Shown: positions 55,703 to 64,000 of the stretch, piece by piece | Layout: each line of letters begins with the position of its first letter | How positions within the stretch are numbered: position 1 is the first letter of the stretch | Assembly (NCBI RefSeq): GCF_000317675.1 | Contig: NC_019776.1 | Coordinates: forward strand, 62,001 to 126,000 | Source of the DNA: Cyanobacterium aponinum PCC 10605 | Lineage (GTDB): Bacteria; Cyanobacteriota; Cyanobacteriia; Cyanobacteriales; Cyanobacteriaceae | Direction of reading: 5' to 3' | DNA: 64,000 nt | The notes under the pieces: model-generated | Database searches by the model: none | What the model saw: only the letters and a program-made list of their open reading frames with translations | What the model was told of the DNA's origin: nothing | Made by a program: the position numbers and the translations under genes

Positions 55703-56485
55703 TTACTCTGTCATGCCCATAATTTCATAACCTGCATCCACATAAATAATTTGTCCTGTAATACCACTAGCTAGGTCACTACATAAAAAAGCGGCGGTAT
55801 TCCCTACTTCAGTTTGAGTAACAGTGCGTCTGAGGGGTGCAACTTTTTCCACGTGGTGAATCATATCAAGAATTCCTCCTACTGCAGAAGAGGCAAGAGT
55901 GCGAATGGGGCCTGCAGAAATCGCATTTACTCGCACATTCATAGGGCCTAATTCGGAGGCTAAATAACGAACACTCATTTCTAAGGCGGATTTAGCAACA
56001 CCCATGACATTATAGTTAGGGATAACTTTTACACCCCCAAGATAGCTAAGGGTTAAGATACTACTACCTTCACGAAATAAGGGTTTCGCTGATTGCACTA
56101 AACGGGTTAGTGAATAGGCGCTGACATCTAAGGCTGTTTGAAAACCATTACGAGAAGTATTACTAAATTCTCCCGATAGGTCTTCTTTCTGCGCAAAGGC
56201 TAGGCAATGAATTAAAATGTCTATATGACCCCATTGGTCTTTGATTTGATCGAAGGTAGAATCTATTTGAGCATCATCTTGCACATTGCAAGGAAGAAAA
56301 ACACTGGGGTTTAAAGGTTCTACTAAATCTCCAACTTTTTTCTCGAAACGTCCTTTTTCATCGGGTAAATAGGTAACACCAATATTTGCACCGGCTTTAT
56401 GTAGTTGTTGAGCAATACCCCAAGCAATAGATTTATTGTTAGCAATACCTGTTACTAAGGCGTTTTTTCCTGTCAAATCTAACAT
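55703..56485 (-). CDS. fabI: Enoyl-ACP reductase (NADH)
   Basis: A 260-residue short-chain dehydrogenase catalysing the last reduction of each fatty-acid elongation cycle. The N-terminus carries the FabI-type cofactor loop GKNALVTGIANNKSIAWGIAQ. The catalytic region has LSYLGGVKVIPNYNVMGVAKSALE, with the Tyr-x6-Lys of FabI, and VNAISAGPIRTLAS follows. It is the classical FabI rather than FabL or FabV. It is divergent from ntcA, 153 bp away. Confidence 0.95.
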   Translation of the reverse strand: MLDLTGKNALVTGIANNKSIAWGIAQQLHKAGANIGVTYLPDEKGRFEKKVGDLVEPLNPSVFLPCNVQDDAQIDSTFDQIKDQWGHIDILIHCLAFAQKEDLSGEFSNTSRNGFQTALDVSAYSLTRLVQSAKPLFREGSSILTLSYLGGVKVIPNYNVMGVAKSALEMSVRYLASELGPMNVRVNAISAGPIRTLASSAVGGILDMIHHVEKVAPLRRTVTQTEVGNTAAFLCSDLASGITGQIIYVDAGYEIMGMTE

Positions 56486-56638
56486 ATTCTTGATTTTGAA
56501 TCTAATTTTCTGTAATTTAAGGACAATTATTCGCTAAACTGATCAAGTTATAGACGGTTTTCTCGTTATTCCTATTTTCTTATAGAAAGGGTCGTTTATC
56601 GAGCCATTTTTAATTTTATTTTTAAGTTAATTATCCCT

Positions 56639-57316
56639 ATGCAATCATTGTCTATGTCTGAACAACCCTTAGCTTCAGTTTTTCGTCAAATTGGGGCGGG
56701 AATTTATACCCCTGTGGTGGAAAAATTTGAACGAGGTAAAACAATTTTTTTTCCGGGTGACCCTGCGGAAAGAGTATATTTTTTAATGAAAGGTGCTGTC
56801 AAGTTGTCACGGGTTTATGAGGCAGGGGAAGAGATTACCGTGGCTTTGTTGCGAGAAAATAGTGTTTTTGGGGTCTTGTCTTTGATTACTGGGCAAAAAT
56901 CCGATCGCTTCTATCATGCGGTGGCTTTTACTCCTGTGGAATTACTTTCCGCTCCTATCGAGCATTTTCAGCGTTCTTTAAAAGAAAATCCTGAGTTGTC
57001 TCGATTGATGTTACAAGGCTTATCGTCTCGCATATTGCAAACAGAGATGATGATTGAAACTTTAGCTCATCGTGATATGGCTTCTCGTTTAGTTAGTTTT
57101 TTATTGATTCTTTGTCGAGATTTTGGTATTCCTAGCCCTAGCGGTATTACTATTGATTTAAAATTATCTCATCAGGCGATCGCAGAGGCTATTGGTTCAA
57201 CACGGGTAACGGTGACTCGTTTATTAGGAGAATTAAGACAAGAAAATTTAATTACTATCAATAAGAAAAAAATCACAGTACATAATCCTGTTGCCCTTAG
57301 TCAGCAATTTGCATAA
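56639..57316 (+). CDS. ntcA: Global nitrogen regulator NtcA
   Basis: A 225-residue CRP/FNR-family regulator: a cyclic-nucleotide-binding-like effector domain (residues ~25-120, [35 protein letters not shown]), a long dimerisation helix, and a winged helix-turn-helix (about 170-210, [26 protein letters not shown]). The sequence is that of cyanobacterial NtcA, which binds 2-oxoglutarate and PipX and activates nitrogen-assimilation genes at GTA-N8-TAC sites. I found no such site in the 153-bp fabI-ntcA spacer, so autoregulation is not evident here. Confidence 0.96.
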   Translation: MQSLSMSEQPLASVFRQIGAGIYTPVVEKFERGKTIFFPGDPAERVYFLMKGAVKLSRVYEAGEEITVALLRENSVFGVLSLITGQKSDRFYHAVAFTPVELLSAPIEHFQRSLKENPELSRLMLQGLSSRILQTEMMIETLAHRDMASRLVSFLLILCRDFGIPSPSGITIDLKLSHQAIAEAIGSTRVTVTRLLGELRQENLITINKKKITVHNPVALSQQFA

Positions 57317-57396
57317 GTTTTTCCTCTATTTCCTCCCACCTCTACTAACAAAAAATAATCATTTTTTTGATTTTTAACTACACAAATTATTAACTA

Positions 57397-58845
57397 ATGA
57401 CTAGCGCTTATATTTTAATCATAGCGATGTTACTTTTGGGGGGACTAATCGCAGCATTGGGCGATCGCATTGGTACAAGGGTTGGAAAAGCAAGATTAAG
57501 ACTCTTTCAATTAAGACCCAAACAAACTGCTGTTTTAATTACCATCGGTACAGGAACATTAATTTCTGCTTCTACTTTAATTATTTTATTTAGTTTAAGT
57601 GCATCTTTGCGTCAGGGGGTTTTTCAACTAGATGAAATTCTCAAAAAAAGACGAGAAATTACTCAACAATTAGATACGGTAAAAGCGGAAAAAGAAAGGG
57701 TAGAAGAAGCTCTGCTAGAGGCTAAAAATAGACAAAACACTGTCTTAAATCAGTTGAATGTTAAAGAAAATGAATTGTCAACAACTCAAAAAAAAGTTAG
57801 AGAAATTCAAAGTAGAACAGAAAAACTAAGAAAAGAAGTAGAAAGAATTATTAAAGAAAAAGAAGATTTATTAATAGAAAAAGATGAAATTCAACAACAG
57901 AGCTTAAAGTTAGAACAATCCATCGCCCAAAGAGATCAAGAATTACGAGAAAAACAAGGACAAATTGAACAGCAAGAGGCAATTTTACAACAACAACAAA
58001 TCAGCCTTGAACAGTTAAAAAATAGACAAAAACAGTTAGAATCAGAAATAAGTAGCCGAGATGAGCAAATAGTAGAACTCGATCGCCTCATTTCTCAAAC
58101 GGATGATATATTAGATGCAAAAGAGCGGGAATTAGCTTCTTTAGAAGGTCAACTGGAATTTTACCGCCAAGAAGTGGAAATTCTCGAACAATACTACCAA
58201 ACTTATCAAGATTTAAGAGAAAGACCCATTGCTGTTATTAAAGGACAAGTATTAAGCGTTACTTTGGTACAAATCAAAAAAGATACAGACATCAGCGAGT
58301 TAGTGGATGCTATTTTAAGTCAAGCCAATCGCAATGTGATGCAGATTATTGGTTATGGTAATCAGCCCCCCAAAGAAAGGTTTGTACAGATAACTAGGGG
58401 GCAAGTAGAACAGATGAAACAACAATTAGCCAATCCGGGGCAATATTTAGTGAGAATTTTATCGGCTGGTAATTATGTGCAAGGAGAAGAAAGAATCCGT
58501 ATTTTTGGAGATGTTACCCCTAATCAAATAATCTACCAAAAAAATGAAGCGATCGCATCTATTTCTATTGATGAACAAGATTTAAACAGTGGCGAATTAC
58601 AAGAAAAACTAGACTTTCTCATTTCCGTTAGCCAATTCCGAGCTCGTAGAGAGGGAATATTAGGACAAATTTTTATCGGGGATGGCAAAATAACCTCCCT
58701 TGTTAACTTTATCGAAGAATTACAGTCTTCAGACCAAACTATTGACGAAATTTTGACTGTCGCCGCCAGTGAAACCTATACCTCAGGACCATTACAAATT
58801 AACTTAGTAGTGATTGCGGACGGCAAAGAAGTATTTAGACTATGA
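57397..58845 (+). CDS. DUF3084 membrane coiled-coil protein
   Basis: A 482-residue protein of the cyanobacterial DUF3084 family. Two N-terminal membrane helices (about 3-22 and 45-68) frame a short cytoplasmic loop with GDRIGTRVGKARLRLFQLRPKQTA. A long coiled coil follows (about 78-270, LEEAL..KEKEDLLIEKDE...). The C-terminal ~200 residues form a globular domain (RPIAVIKGQVLSVTLVQIKK, QIIGYGNQPPKERFVQITR). Function is unknown; the architecture resembles membrane-tethered scaffolds. It follows ntcA by 81 bp on the same strand. Confidence 0.82.
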   Translation: MTSAYILIIAMLLLGGLIAALGDRIGTRVGKARLRLFQLRPKQTAVLITIGTGTLISASTLIILFSLSASLRQGVFQLDEILKKRREITQQLDTVKAEKERVEEALLEAKNRQNTVLNQLNVKENELSTTQKKVREIQSRTEKLRKEVERIIKEKEDLLIEKDEIQQQSLKLEQSIAQRDQELREKQGQIEQQEAILQQQQISLEQLKNRQKQLESEISSRDEQIVELDRLISQTDDILDAKERELASLEGQLEFYRQEVEILEQYYQTYQDLRERPIAVIKGQVLSVTLVQIKKDTDISELVDAILSQANRNVMQIIGYGNQPPKERFVQITRGQVEQMKQQLANPGQYLVRILSAGNYVQGEERIRIFGDVTPNQIIYQKNEAIASISIDEQDLNSGELQEKLDFLISVSQFRARREGILGQIFIGDGKITSLVNFIEELQSSDQTIDEILTVAASETYTSGPLQINLVVIADGKEVFRL

Positions 58846-58961
58846 TTTCTCATTTAGTTAGGGAATAGGCAAGAGGCAAAAGACAGCCTCTTAATTAAGA
58901 ATTAAAAACTCTGAACACTTATCACTCATTACTTGTTTCTTCCTCATCCCCTAAACATCCT

Positions 58962-59025
58962 AACACCTGAAACCTGAAACCTGAAACCTACCCTTACCCG
59001 ATATTCTTAAACCGAACTGAGGTTA
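58962..59025. repeat. Composite repeat copy C
   Basis: Heptamers aacacctgaaacctgaaacct... followed by cttacccGATATTCTTAAACCGAACTGAGGTTAA. It is the third copy with the same two-part structure as at 12557 and 16843, five bases beyond the stop of the diguanylate cyclase gene. Confidence 0.7.
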
Positions 59026-59029
59026 AATA

Positions 59030-60055
59030 TTATTCTAAGTCAACACTATACCGAAAACAATTTCTACCCTCTTTTTTTGCCAGATAAAGAGCATCATCTG
59101 ATTTATCAATTAAAGTATAGGGATTAATTTTTGCAGAGGGAATAAGACAATGAACGCCCATACTAATCGTAATGCTATTACTGGCACTAGAACCCCGATG
59201 GGGTATAGCTAATTCCATTATTTTTAGAGAAATATTCTCACATATCGTGATTGAACCCTGTAAATCAGTATTAGGTAAGAGAATCACAAATTCTTCCCCC
59301 CCATAACGGGCAACAAAATCACTGGAGCGTTGTAAACTAGACTTTAGGGTTGATGCGATCGCCTTTAAAACTTCATCACCCTGTAAATGTCCATAGGTGT
59401 CATTATATTCCTTAAAACAGTCAATATCAACCATAATCATTGATAAAGGTTGCTTTTCTCGACATAAACGATACCATTCTTTTGATAATAAATCATTAAA
59501 ATAACGACGATTATAAACCCCCGTTAAACCATCAATATTAGCAATTTGTTCCAGTTTTTGATTTGCAATTAATAACTGTTGTTCAACTTTTTTTCGGGCA
59601 ACTATTTCCTGATTTAAAAGATTTTGATAACGATAAATTTTTAAATGAGTTTCCAAACGACAAACTACTTCAGCCACCACAAAAGGCTTAGTTATATAAT
59701 CAACCCCCCCCACTTTAAAACCCTTAATTTTTTCCGACAATTGTTGTTTAGCACTAAGAAATATAATGGGGATTTGACAGGTACGAGAATTACTCTTTAG
59801 TTGACGACAAACCTCATAACCATCTATTTCAGGCATCATTATATCTAACAAAATTAATTCAGGAGGATCATAATCAACTACTTTTAACGCCTGTTTTCCA
59901 CTTAATACTTGTCTCACCTCATAACCATTATCCATCAACATCGTGGAAAGAAATTGGATATTTTCAATTTGATCATCAACAATTAAAATATCACCTCTTT
60001 TTGAATTTTGGTTATCTCCGCCGTCACTTGTATTCGCACCACTATCAGTAGTCAT
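59030..60055 (-). CDS. Response regulator with GGDEF domain (PleD-like diguanylate cyclase)
   Basis: A 341-residue regulator. The receiver domain (about residues 20-140) has ILIVDDQ, the phosphorylatable Asp in LILLDIMMPEIDGYEV and the Lys in YITKPF. A short coiled coil leads to the GGDEF domain (about 175-335) with the active site GGEEF (about 248). The inhibitory I-site RSSD lies five residues before it, so product feedback is likely intact. It makes cyclic di-GMP. Its start lies within the last 11 bases of the upstream hybrid kinase gene, so the pair is translationally coupled and probably one pathway. Confidence 0.93.
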   Translation of the reverse strand: MTTDSGANTSDGGDNQNSKRGDILIVDDQIENIQFLSTMLMDNGYEVRQVLSGKQALKVVDYDPPELILLDIMMPEIDGYEVCRQLKSNSRTCQIPIIFLSAKQQLSEKIKGFKVGGVDYITKPFVVAEVVCRLETHLKIYRYQNLLNQEIVARKKVEQQLLIANQKLEQIANIDGLTGVYNRRYFNDLLSKEWYRLCREKQPLSMIMVDIDCFKEYNDTYGHLQGDEVLKAIASTLKSSLQRSSDFVARYGGEEFVILLPNTDLQGSITICENISLKIMELAIPHRGSSASNSITISMGVHCLIPSAKINPYTLIDKSDDALYLAKKEGRNCFRYSVDLE

Positions 60056-63000
60056 TTATGTTACTCAAATACATTAACTCTTCAAAGTTAAGTTGATCAG
60101 TCAATAATTTTAGAGACTCTCTTATTTGTTGATAGTTATAGGGAATTTCTTCAATGGTCTTTAGTATTTTACTACTTCGGGCACTTAAAGAATTATAAAA
60201 AAGTTTTTTGCGCCAAGAATAGCCCATAAAGACTAAATTTTCAGGTTTTAATCGAATCGTCTTTTTATTATTTTCATGATCAACAATTTCATTTTGCCAC
60301 TTAAGTTCTATATTCAAACATAATTCTATTTTTCGCCAAAAATTAGTAAAATCAAAGGGCTTTAAGATAAAATCATCAAAACCCGCCGTTAAAAGTTCAT
60401 TAGTTGACGATAAAGTTGTTAAAGCGACAATTTTAGTCTGATATGAATAATTGAATTCTAACCTTCTAATTATTTTTACTGTTTCTATATTTTTACTATT
60501 TAAACTCGAAACGGAAATTAAAATTAGACTTGGTTGCCATTGCTGATAAATATCGAGAATTTCTTGTCTATTTTTGCCCTCTCTAAGCTCAAAATTCGCT
60601 CCCCTAAAAAGATGACGAATAATTTGAATATCTACGGAGTTTTTTTCTAGTAGTAATATTCTATATTTTGAGATAAAAGAGTCGTTATTAACGATCTTAA
60701 CAATGTTATTGCCCTTAACTAAATCAGTAAATTTTACTTTTTGACATATAATGTTAAATTCAAACTTACTACCATAATGGAGTTTACTGCTAACTTTAAT
60801 ATATCCCCCCAATAAATTAGTATATGTTTTACAAATAGCTAACCCTAAACCACTTCCTTCTCCTGAATTTTGCCCCCTATTTCCCTGAGTAAAAACTTTA
60901 AAGATTTTTTCTAGTTCATTTTCGGGAATACCCGCCCCAGTATCCTCAACAGAGAAATAAATATTAACATTTTGATTATCTTCTTGTTGACTATTATCGT
61001 CATTAATTATTTTAACAGTGAGTGTTATTGAACCTTGACGAGTGAATTTAATCCCATTATTAATCAAATTAGTAATAATAGATCTCAGTTTTCCTTGATC
61101 TGTTTTTATATATTCGGGCAAACCAGACTGTTTATGTAAAATAAAATCGATATTTTTGTTTCGAGCTTTTAGGGTAAAAATTTCATCGAGGTTATTAAGA
61201 AAATCCAGAAAATTGAAAGAGTATTTATTGACTTTTAATTTACCATATTCTATCTTTGATAGATCTATTATTTCATTAATAAGTGATAATAAATGTTCCC
61301 CAGATTTACTAATAGTATTGATATATTGCTTATGTCTTTGAGAAATATCATCATCAAGGCTCATTAGTTGAGTAAAGCCTAAAATTGCATTAAGGGGAGT
61401 GCGTAACTCATGGCTCATATTTGCCAAAAAAAGGCTTTTTGCTTGGGAGGCTTCTTCGGCTTTAATTTTTGCTTTTTTTAATTCGATTTCTGTTTGTTTA
61501 CGCTCTGTTATATCTTTAAACATTCCCACTAAGCCAATAATATTTCCCTTTTCATCAGGCAAAGGGGCTTTATGAGTTTCTATCCAAAGTTGCTCACCAT
61601 TATCTAAAGTGAATGTTTCTTCAATAAATAATTTTGCTTGATTGGATTCTATCACTTCTCTATCATCTTCAATGTACTTTAGGGCTTCCTCCTCTGTAAC
61701 AGCAAAGTCAAAAGGGGTTTTTCCGATTATTTCGTTGGTTGATGATAAACCGTGAATATCTGCTAGTAGTTGATTACAGCCAAGAAAAATACTATTTCTG
61801 TCTTTCCAAAAAATGGGAAAGGGGATAGTGTTAATAATAGTTTCGATGAATTTTTGTGATTTTTGTAAATTTTGCTCTAATTCTTTTAGGGGCGTAATAT
61901 CTGTTAATCCTCCAATTGAGCCAGTATTTTCCCCTTTTTCATTGTAGGTAAAAGTACAATTTGCCATCACCCATACCACTTTACCGTTAGGATGTAAAAA
62001 ACGATATTCTTCTTGCCAATAAGATTTACTTTTAAAGGCTTTCATCCACGATTCATAAATTCTTTGGGCATCTTCTGGATGAAGTCGTTTTGCCCACCCT
62101 TCTCCTAAACATTCTTCAAAACTAATGCCTAAAAGTTCACTGGTTTTCTGATTAATATAAATACATTGACCCTCTGTATTATTGCGATATAAACCTATAG
62201 GTAAAGATTCTGCTAACTCTGCATAACGATTTTCGCTTTCTTTAAGTGCAATTTCAGCTAATTTGGTTTGAGTGATGTTACGAATATTTATTAAAAATTC
62301 TTGGTTATTTAAAGCAACTACTCTTGCTTCTTCATAGTTTATTTTTCCGTCTTTAAGTATGCAATAGTCAAATTTAACTACTTCTTTTGTTTGTTGACAA
62401 TACTTTATGGCATCAAATATTTTTTGACAGAAGTAATCGGGAAAAACATCCATAATCGATTTAGATAAAGATACTTCAGCCGATAGATATAAGTTACTAA
62501 AACGAGAAGAAGATTTATAGTCAATAATTATTCCTTGAGAAGAAATAGTTAAGAATAAGTCTGGCAGTGCGTCAAAGATGGCACTCATCTTTGCATTTGT
62601 TTCTAAAAGTTGATTTTGGACTTTATTTTTTTCTGTTATGTCTTGCTGAAAACCAACGACTAAGTTAAATTCTTTAATATAGTTGACGCTAACTAGCAAG
62701 TCCATCATTGTGCCGTCTTTACGTCGGTGTTTAGTTTCAAAACAAAGTTTTTGGGATTTGATAATCATTTCCGTCCTTTCTTGAAGGGTTTTAGGATTAA
62801 GATCATATTCAATGTCTAAAATTGACATAGACAGTAATTCTGACTTGGTATAACCACTCATATAACAGTAAGCATCATTGACTTCCACTAGACGAGGAGG
62901 ATTTGTGGCAACATCAACAATCCAAATACCATTCATGGCGGTTTTGAGTATTGTTTTATATTTCTTTTTTTGGCTTTCTAATTCTAATTGAGTTTGTTTG

Positions 63001-63473
63001 CGTAGGGTTGTATCTTCGTGAAAAATTATAATCTGTTTTAGTTTTTCTCTTTCTTGAGCAATAGTAGTTTGATAGTTTATGGTATTTTGTTTTAATTGTT
63101 TTTGATAACGGCTATTTTCAAGAGATAAACGGAGAGAATGTTCTAGTAAAACGGAATTTAATTGATTAACTACTAAATAATCGCTAATACCTTGATGTAA
63201 AAAATTTCTACCTGTTGCGATGTCTTCGGTGAGTAAAATTATTGGAGAGGGAAAAAGTTGTTTACACCATTGTTTGATATTATTTGCTGATGAGTTGATT
63301 ATATAAGCATCATAGTCATAAAATTGAGATGCGCTCACCGCAGCTTCTTGAATATTTTTAAACCATTTTAAACTGTAATCTGCATATTTTATTTGTGTGA
63401 GTAATTTGCGAATTAAACTATAATTACCTTTCTGTGGTTCAATTAGGAGTAAATTAATTTTTTCGGAACTCAT
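60045..63473 (-). CDS. Multi-PAS hybrid sensor histidine kinase with degenerate receivers
   Basis: A 1142-residue kinase from the ATG at 63473; a TTG at 63497 would add eight residues. Order: a receiver-like N-terminus (1-125), four PAS regions (about 171-284, 290-405, 418-531, 538-664; several ending in the PAC motif), HisKA with SHELRTPLNAILGF (about 686, His is the phosphosite), HATPase with N-box TNLINNGIKFT, DTGAGIPE and GEGSGLGLAI (about 804-880), and a C-terminal receiver-like domain (about 938-1044). Both receiver-like domains lack the acceptor Asp (NSSAN and SVSS in its place). No membrane helix is seen, so it is cytosolic. It overlaps the PleD-like gene by 11 bases. Confidence 0.9.
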   Translation of the reverse strand: MSSEKINLLLIEPQKGNYSLIRKLLTQIKYADYSLKWFKNIQEAAVSASQFYDYDAYIINSSANNIKQWCKQLFPSPIILLTEDIATGRNFLHQGISDYLVVNQLNSVLLEHSLRLSLENSRYQKQLKQNTINYQTTIAQEREKLKQIIIFHEDTTLRKQTQLELESQKKKYKTILKTAMNGIWIVDVATNPPRLVEVNDAYCYMSGYTKSELLSMSILDIEYDLNPKTLQERTEMIIKSQKLCFETKHRRKDGTMMDLLVSVNYIKEFNLVVGFQQDITEKNKVQNQLLETNAKMSAIFDALPDLFLTISSQGIIIDYKSSSRFSNLYLSAEVSLSKSIMDVFPDYFCQKIFDAIKYCQQTKEVVKFDYCILKDGKINYEEARVVALNNQEFLINIRNITQTKLAEIALKESENRYAELAESLPIGLYRNNTEGQCIYINQKTSELLGISFEECLGEGWAKRLHPEDAQRIYESWMKAFKSKSYWQEEYRFLHPNGKVVWVMANCTFTYNEKGENTGSIGGLTDITPLKELEQNLQKSQKFIETIINTIPFPIFWKDRNSIFLGCNQLLADIHGLSSTNEIIGKTPFDFAVTEEEALKYIEDDREVIESNQAKLFIEETFTLDNGEQLWIETHKAPLPDEKGNIIGLVGMFKDITERKQTEIELKKAKIKAEEASQAKSLFLANMSHELRTPLNAILGFTQLMSLDDDISQRHKQYINTISKSGEHLLSLINEIIDLSKIEYGKLKVNKYSFNFLDFLNNLDEIFTLKARNKNIDFILHKQSGLPEYIKTDQGKLRSIITNLINNGIKFTRQGSITLTVKIINDDNSQQEDNQNVNIYFSVEDTGAGIPENELEKIFKVFTQGNRGQNSGEGSGLGLAICKTYTNLLGGYIKVSSKLHYGSKFEFNIICQKVKFTDLVKGNNIVKIVNNDSFISKYRILLLEKNSVDIQIIRHLFRGANFELREGKNRQEILDIYQQWQPSLILISVSSLNSKNIETVKIIRRLEFNYSYQTKIVALTTLSSTNELLTAGFDDFILKPFDFTNFWRKIELCLNIELKWQNEIVDHENNKKTIRLKPENLVFMGYSWRKKLFYNSLSARSSKILKTIEEIPYNYQQIRESLKLLTDQLNFEELMYLSNINDY

Positions 63474-63740
63474 CACAGGATTGATAGTGATTTTCAAGAT
63501 TTGCTCAAATTATGACACGTTTTTTTCTTAATCAATGAAAATTTTAGGGATTAATCAATGTGTTAAAAGAAACAAAAATCCATGAAGATAAGTTTTATAT
63601 AATTCTTTAGCCTGTATAGATTGAATATCATTCAATACCTACTGTTTTACATTTTATTTTAGCCAAAAAAATTTCATTTCGAGCAGAGGTTATATATAAT
63701 ATATGCTGAAAGTCTAAAGATATTTTTACTGTTATTTTCT

Positions 63741-64000
63741 ATGAATAATTATGATGTAATCATTATTGGTGGGGGCTTAACTGGCTCTGTTTTAAGTTAT
63801 GAATTAGCTAAAAAAAATCTGCGAGTTTTGCTATTAGAAAAAGATTCCATTTTTAATAATGCTACAGTTTATAGTTATGGGGGAATTTCTTATTGGTGCG
63901 GAACAGATGAAACAACTATTAAATTATGCCAAGAAGGTATTAATATTTATCGTAATTTAACAGAAGAGTTAGACTATAACATTGATTTTCGAGAATTAGA
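63741..64000 (+). CDS. FAD-dependent oxidoreductase, N-terminal part (cut by window edge)
   Basis: Eighty-six codons from ATG at 63741 run off the right edge. They begin MNNYDVIIIGGGLTGSVLSYELAKKNLRVLLLEKD, the dinucleotide-binding fold of GMC/DAO-type flavoproteins with GGGLTG. A second block, YGGISYW, looks like an FAD-contacting loop. The family (DAO, GMC or monooxygenase) cannot be decided from the fragment. It is divergent from the kinase gene with a 267-bp spacer. Confidence 0.8.
   Translation, partial: MNNYDVIIIGGGLTGSVLSYELAKKNLRVLLLEKDSIFNNATVYSYGGISYWCGTDETTIKLCQEGINIYRNLTEELDYNIDFREL

Noticed and set aside
56486-56638. NtcA binding site (GTA-N8-TAC) in the fabI-ntcA spacer
   Set aside because: No GTA-N8-TAC match was found on either strand, so no autoregulatory site is claimed.

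Overview
The window is a low-GC cyanobacterial chromosome segment. The evidence is chlH (Mg-chelatase H), ntcA, vipp1, ycf23, a Tic20-family gene, a gap1-type GAPDH, the families DUF3318, DUF3084, DUF1818 and DUF760, and many HIP1 octamers (GCGATCGC, e.g. 13-20 and 592-599). A/T-rich spacers and gene content suggest a unicellular or colonial Cyanobacterium/Geminocystis-like organism. That placement is inference, since no search was run.

Layout. 1-7500: a truncated glycosyltransferase, small membrane and coiled-coil proteins, a carotene-desaturase-like FAD oxidoreductase, a MurG-fold glycosyltransferase, a two-CxxC mini-protein and a Tic20-like protein. 7600-14630: an FAH hydrolase, rpsF, tRNA-Pro(GGG), a UbiB/ABC1 kinase, a trypsin-like protease and vipp1. 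14900-25330: a SpoIID-domain protein, dxs, a channel with two RCK domains, and chlH. 25400-30550: an A/T-rich accessory island holding a DUF262 + HEPN gene pair, a decayed copy of the chlH 3' end, a MITE-like element, toxin-antitoxin debris, and a broken restriction-modification locus (PD-(D/E)xK nuclease, HNH nuclease, C5-methyltransferase stub). 30550-40000: carB, then a pseudopilin/HpsA-like secretion cluster. 40100-46200: an IS200/IS605-type right-end remnant, an Uup-like ABC-F, ispF, a Dam-type methylase, gap1 and a BASS transporter. 46300-58850: smc, a THUMP methyltransferase, mreD, ycf23, an ABC permease, an aminotransferase, fabI, ntcA and a DUF3084 protein. 59030-64000: a PleD-like diguanylate cyclase overlapping a multi-PAS histidine kinase, then the start of an FAD oxidoreductase.

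How genes work together. dxs and ispF are both MEP-pathway genes feeding isoprenoids, including the phytol of chlorophyll, whose tetrapyrrole branch starts with chlH; they are not clustered. The three prepilin-like genes and the HpsA-like gene form one probable operon for an export apparatus. The kinase/diguanylate cyclase pair is translationally overlapped and probably one c-di-GMP signalling unit. The best candidate for an undescribed system is the DUF262-HEPN cassette directly behind chlH. Intergenic regions carry several families of 7-bp-period repeats, composite repeats and 20-nt palindromes, and one copy of a palindromic repeat appears to lie in frame inside chlH.
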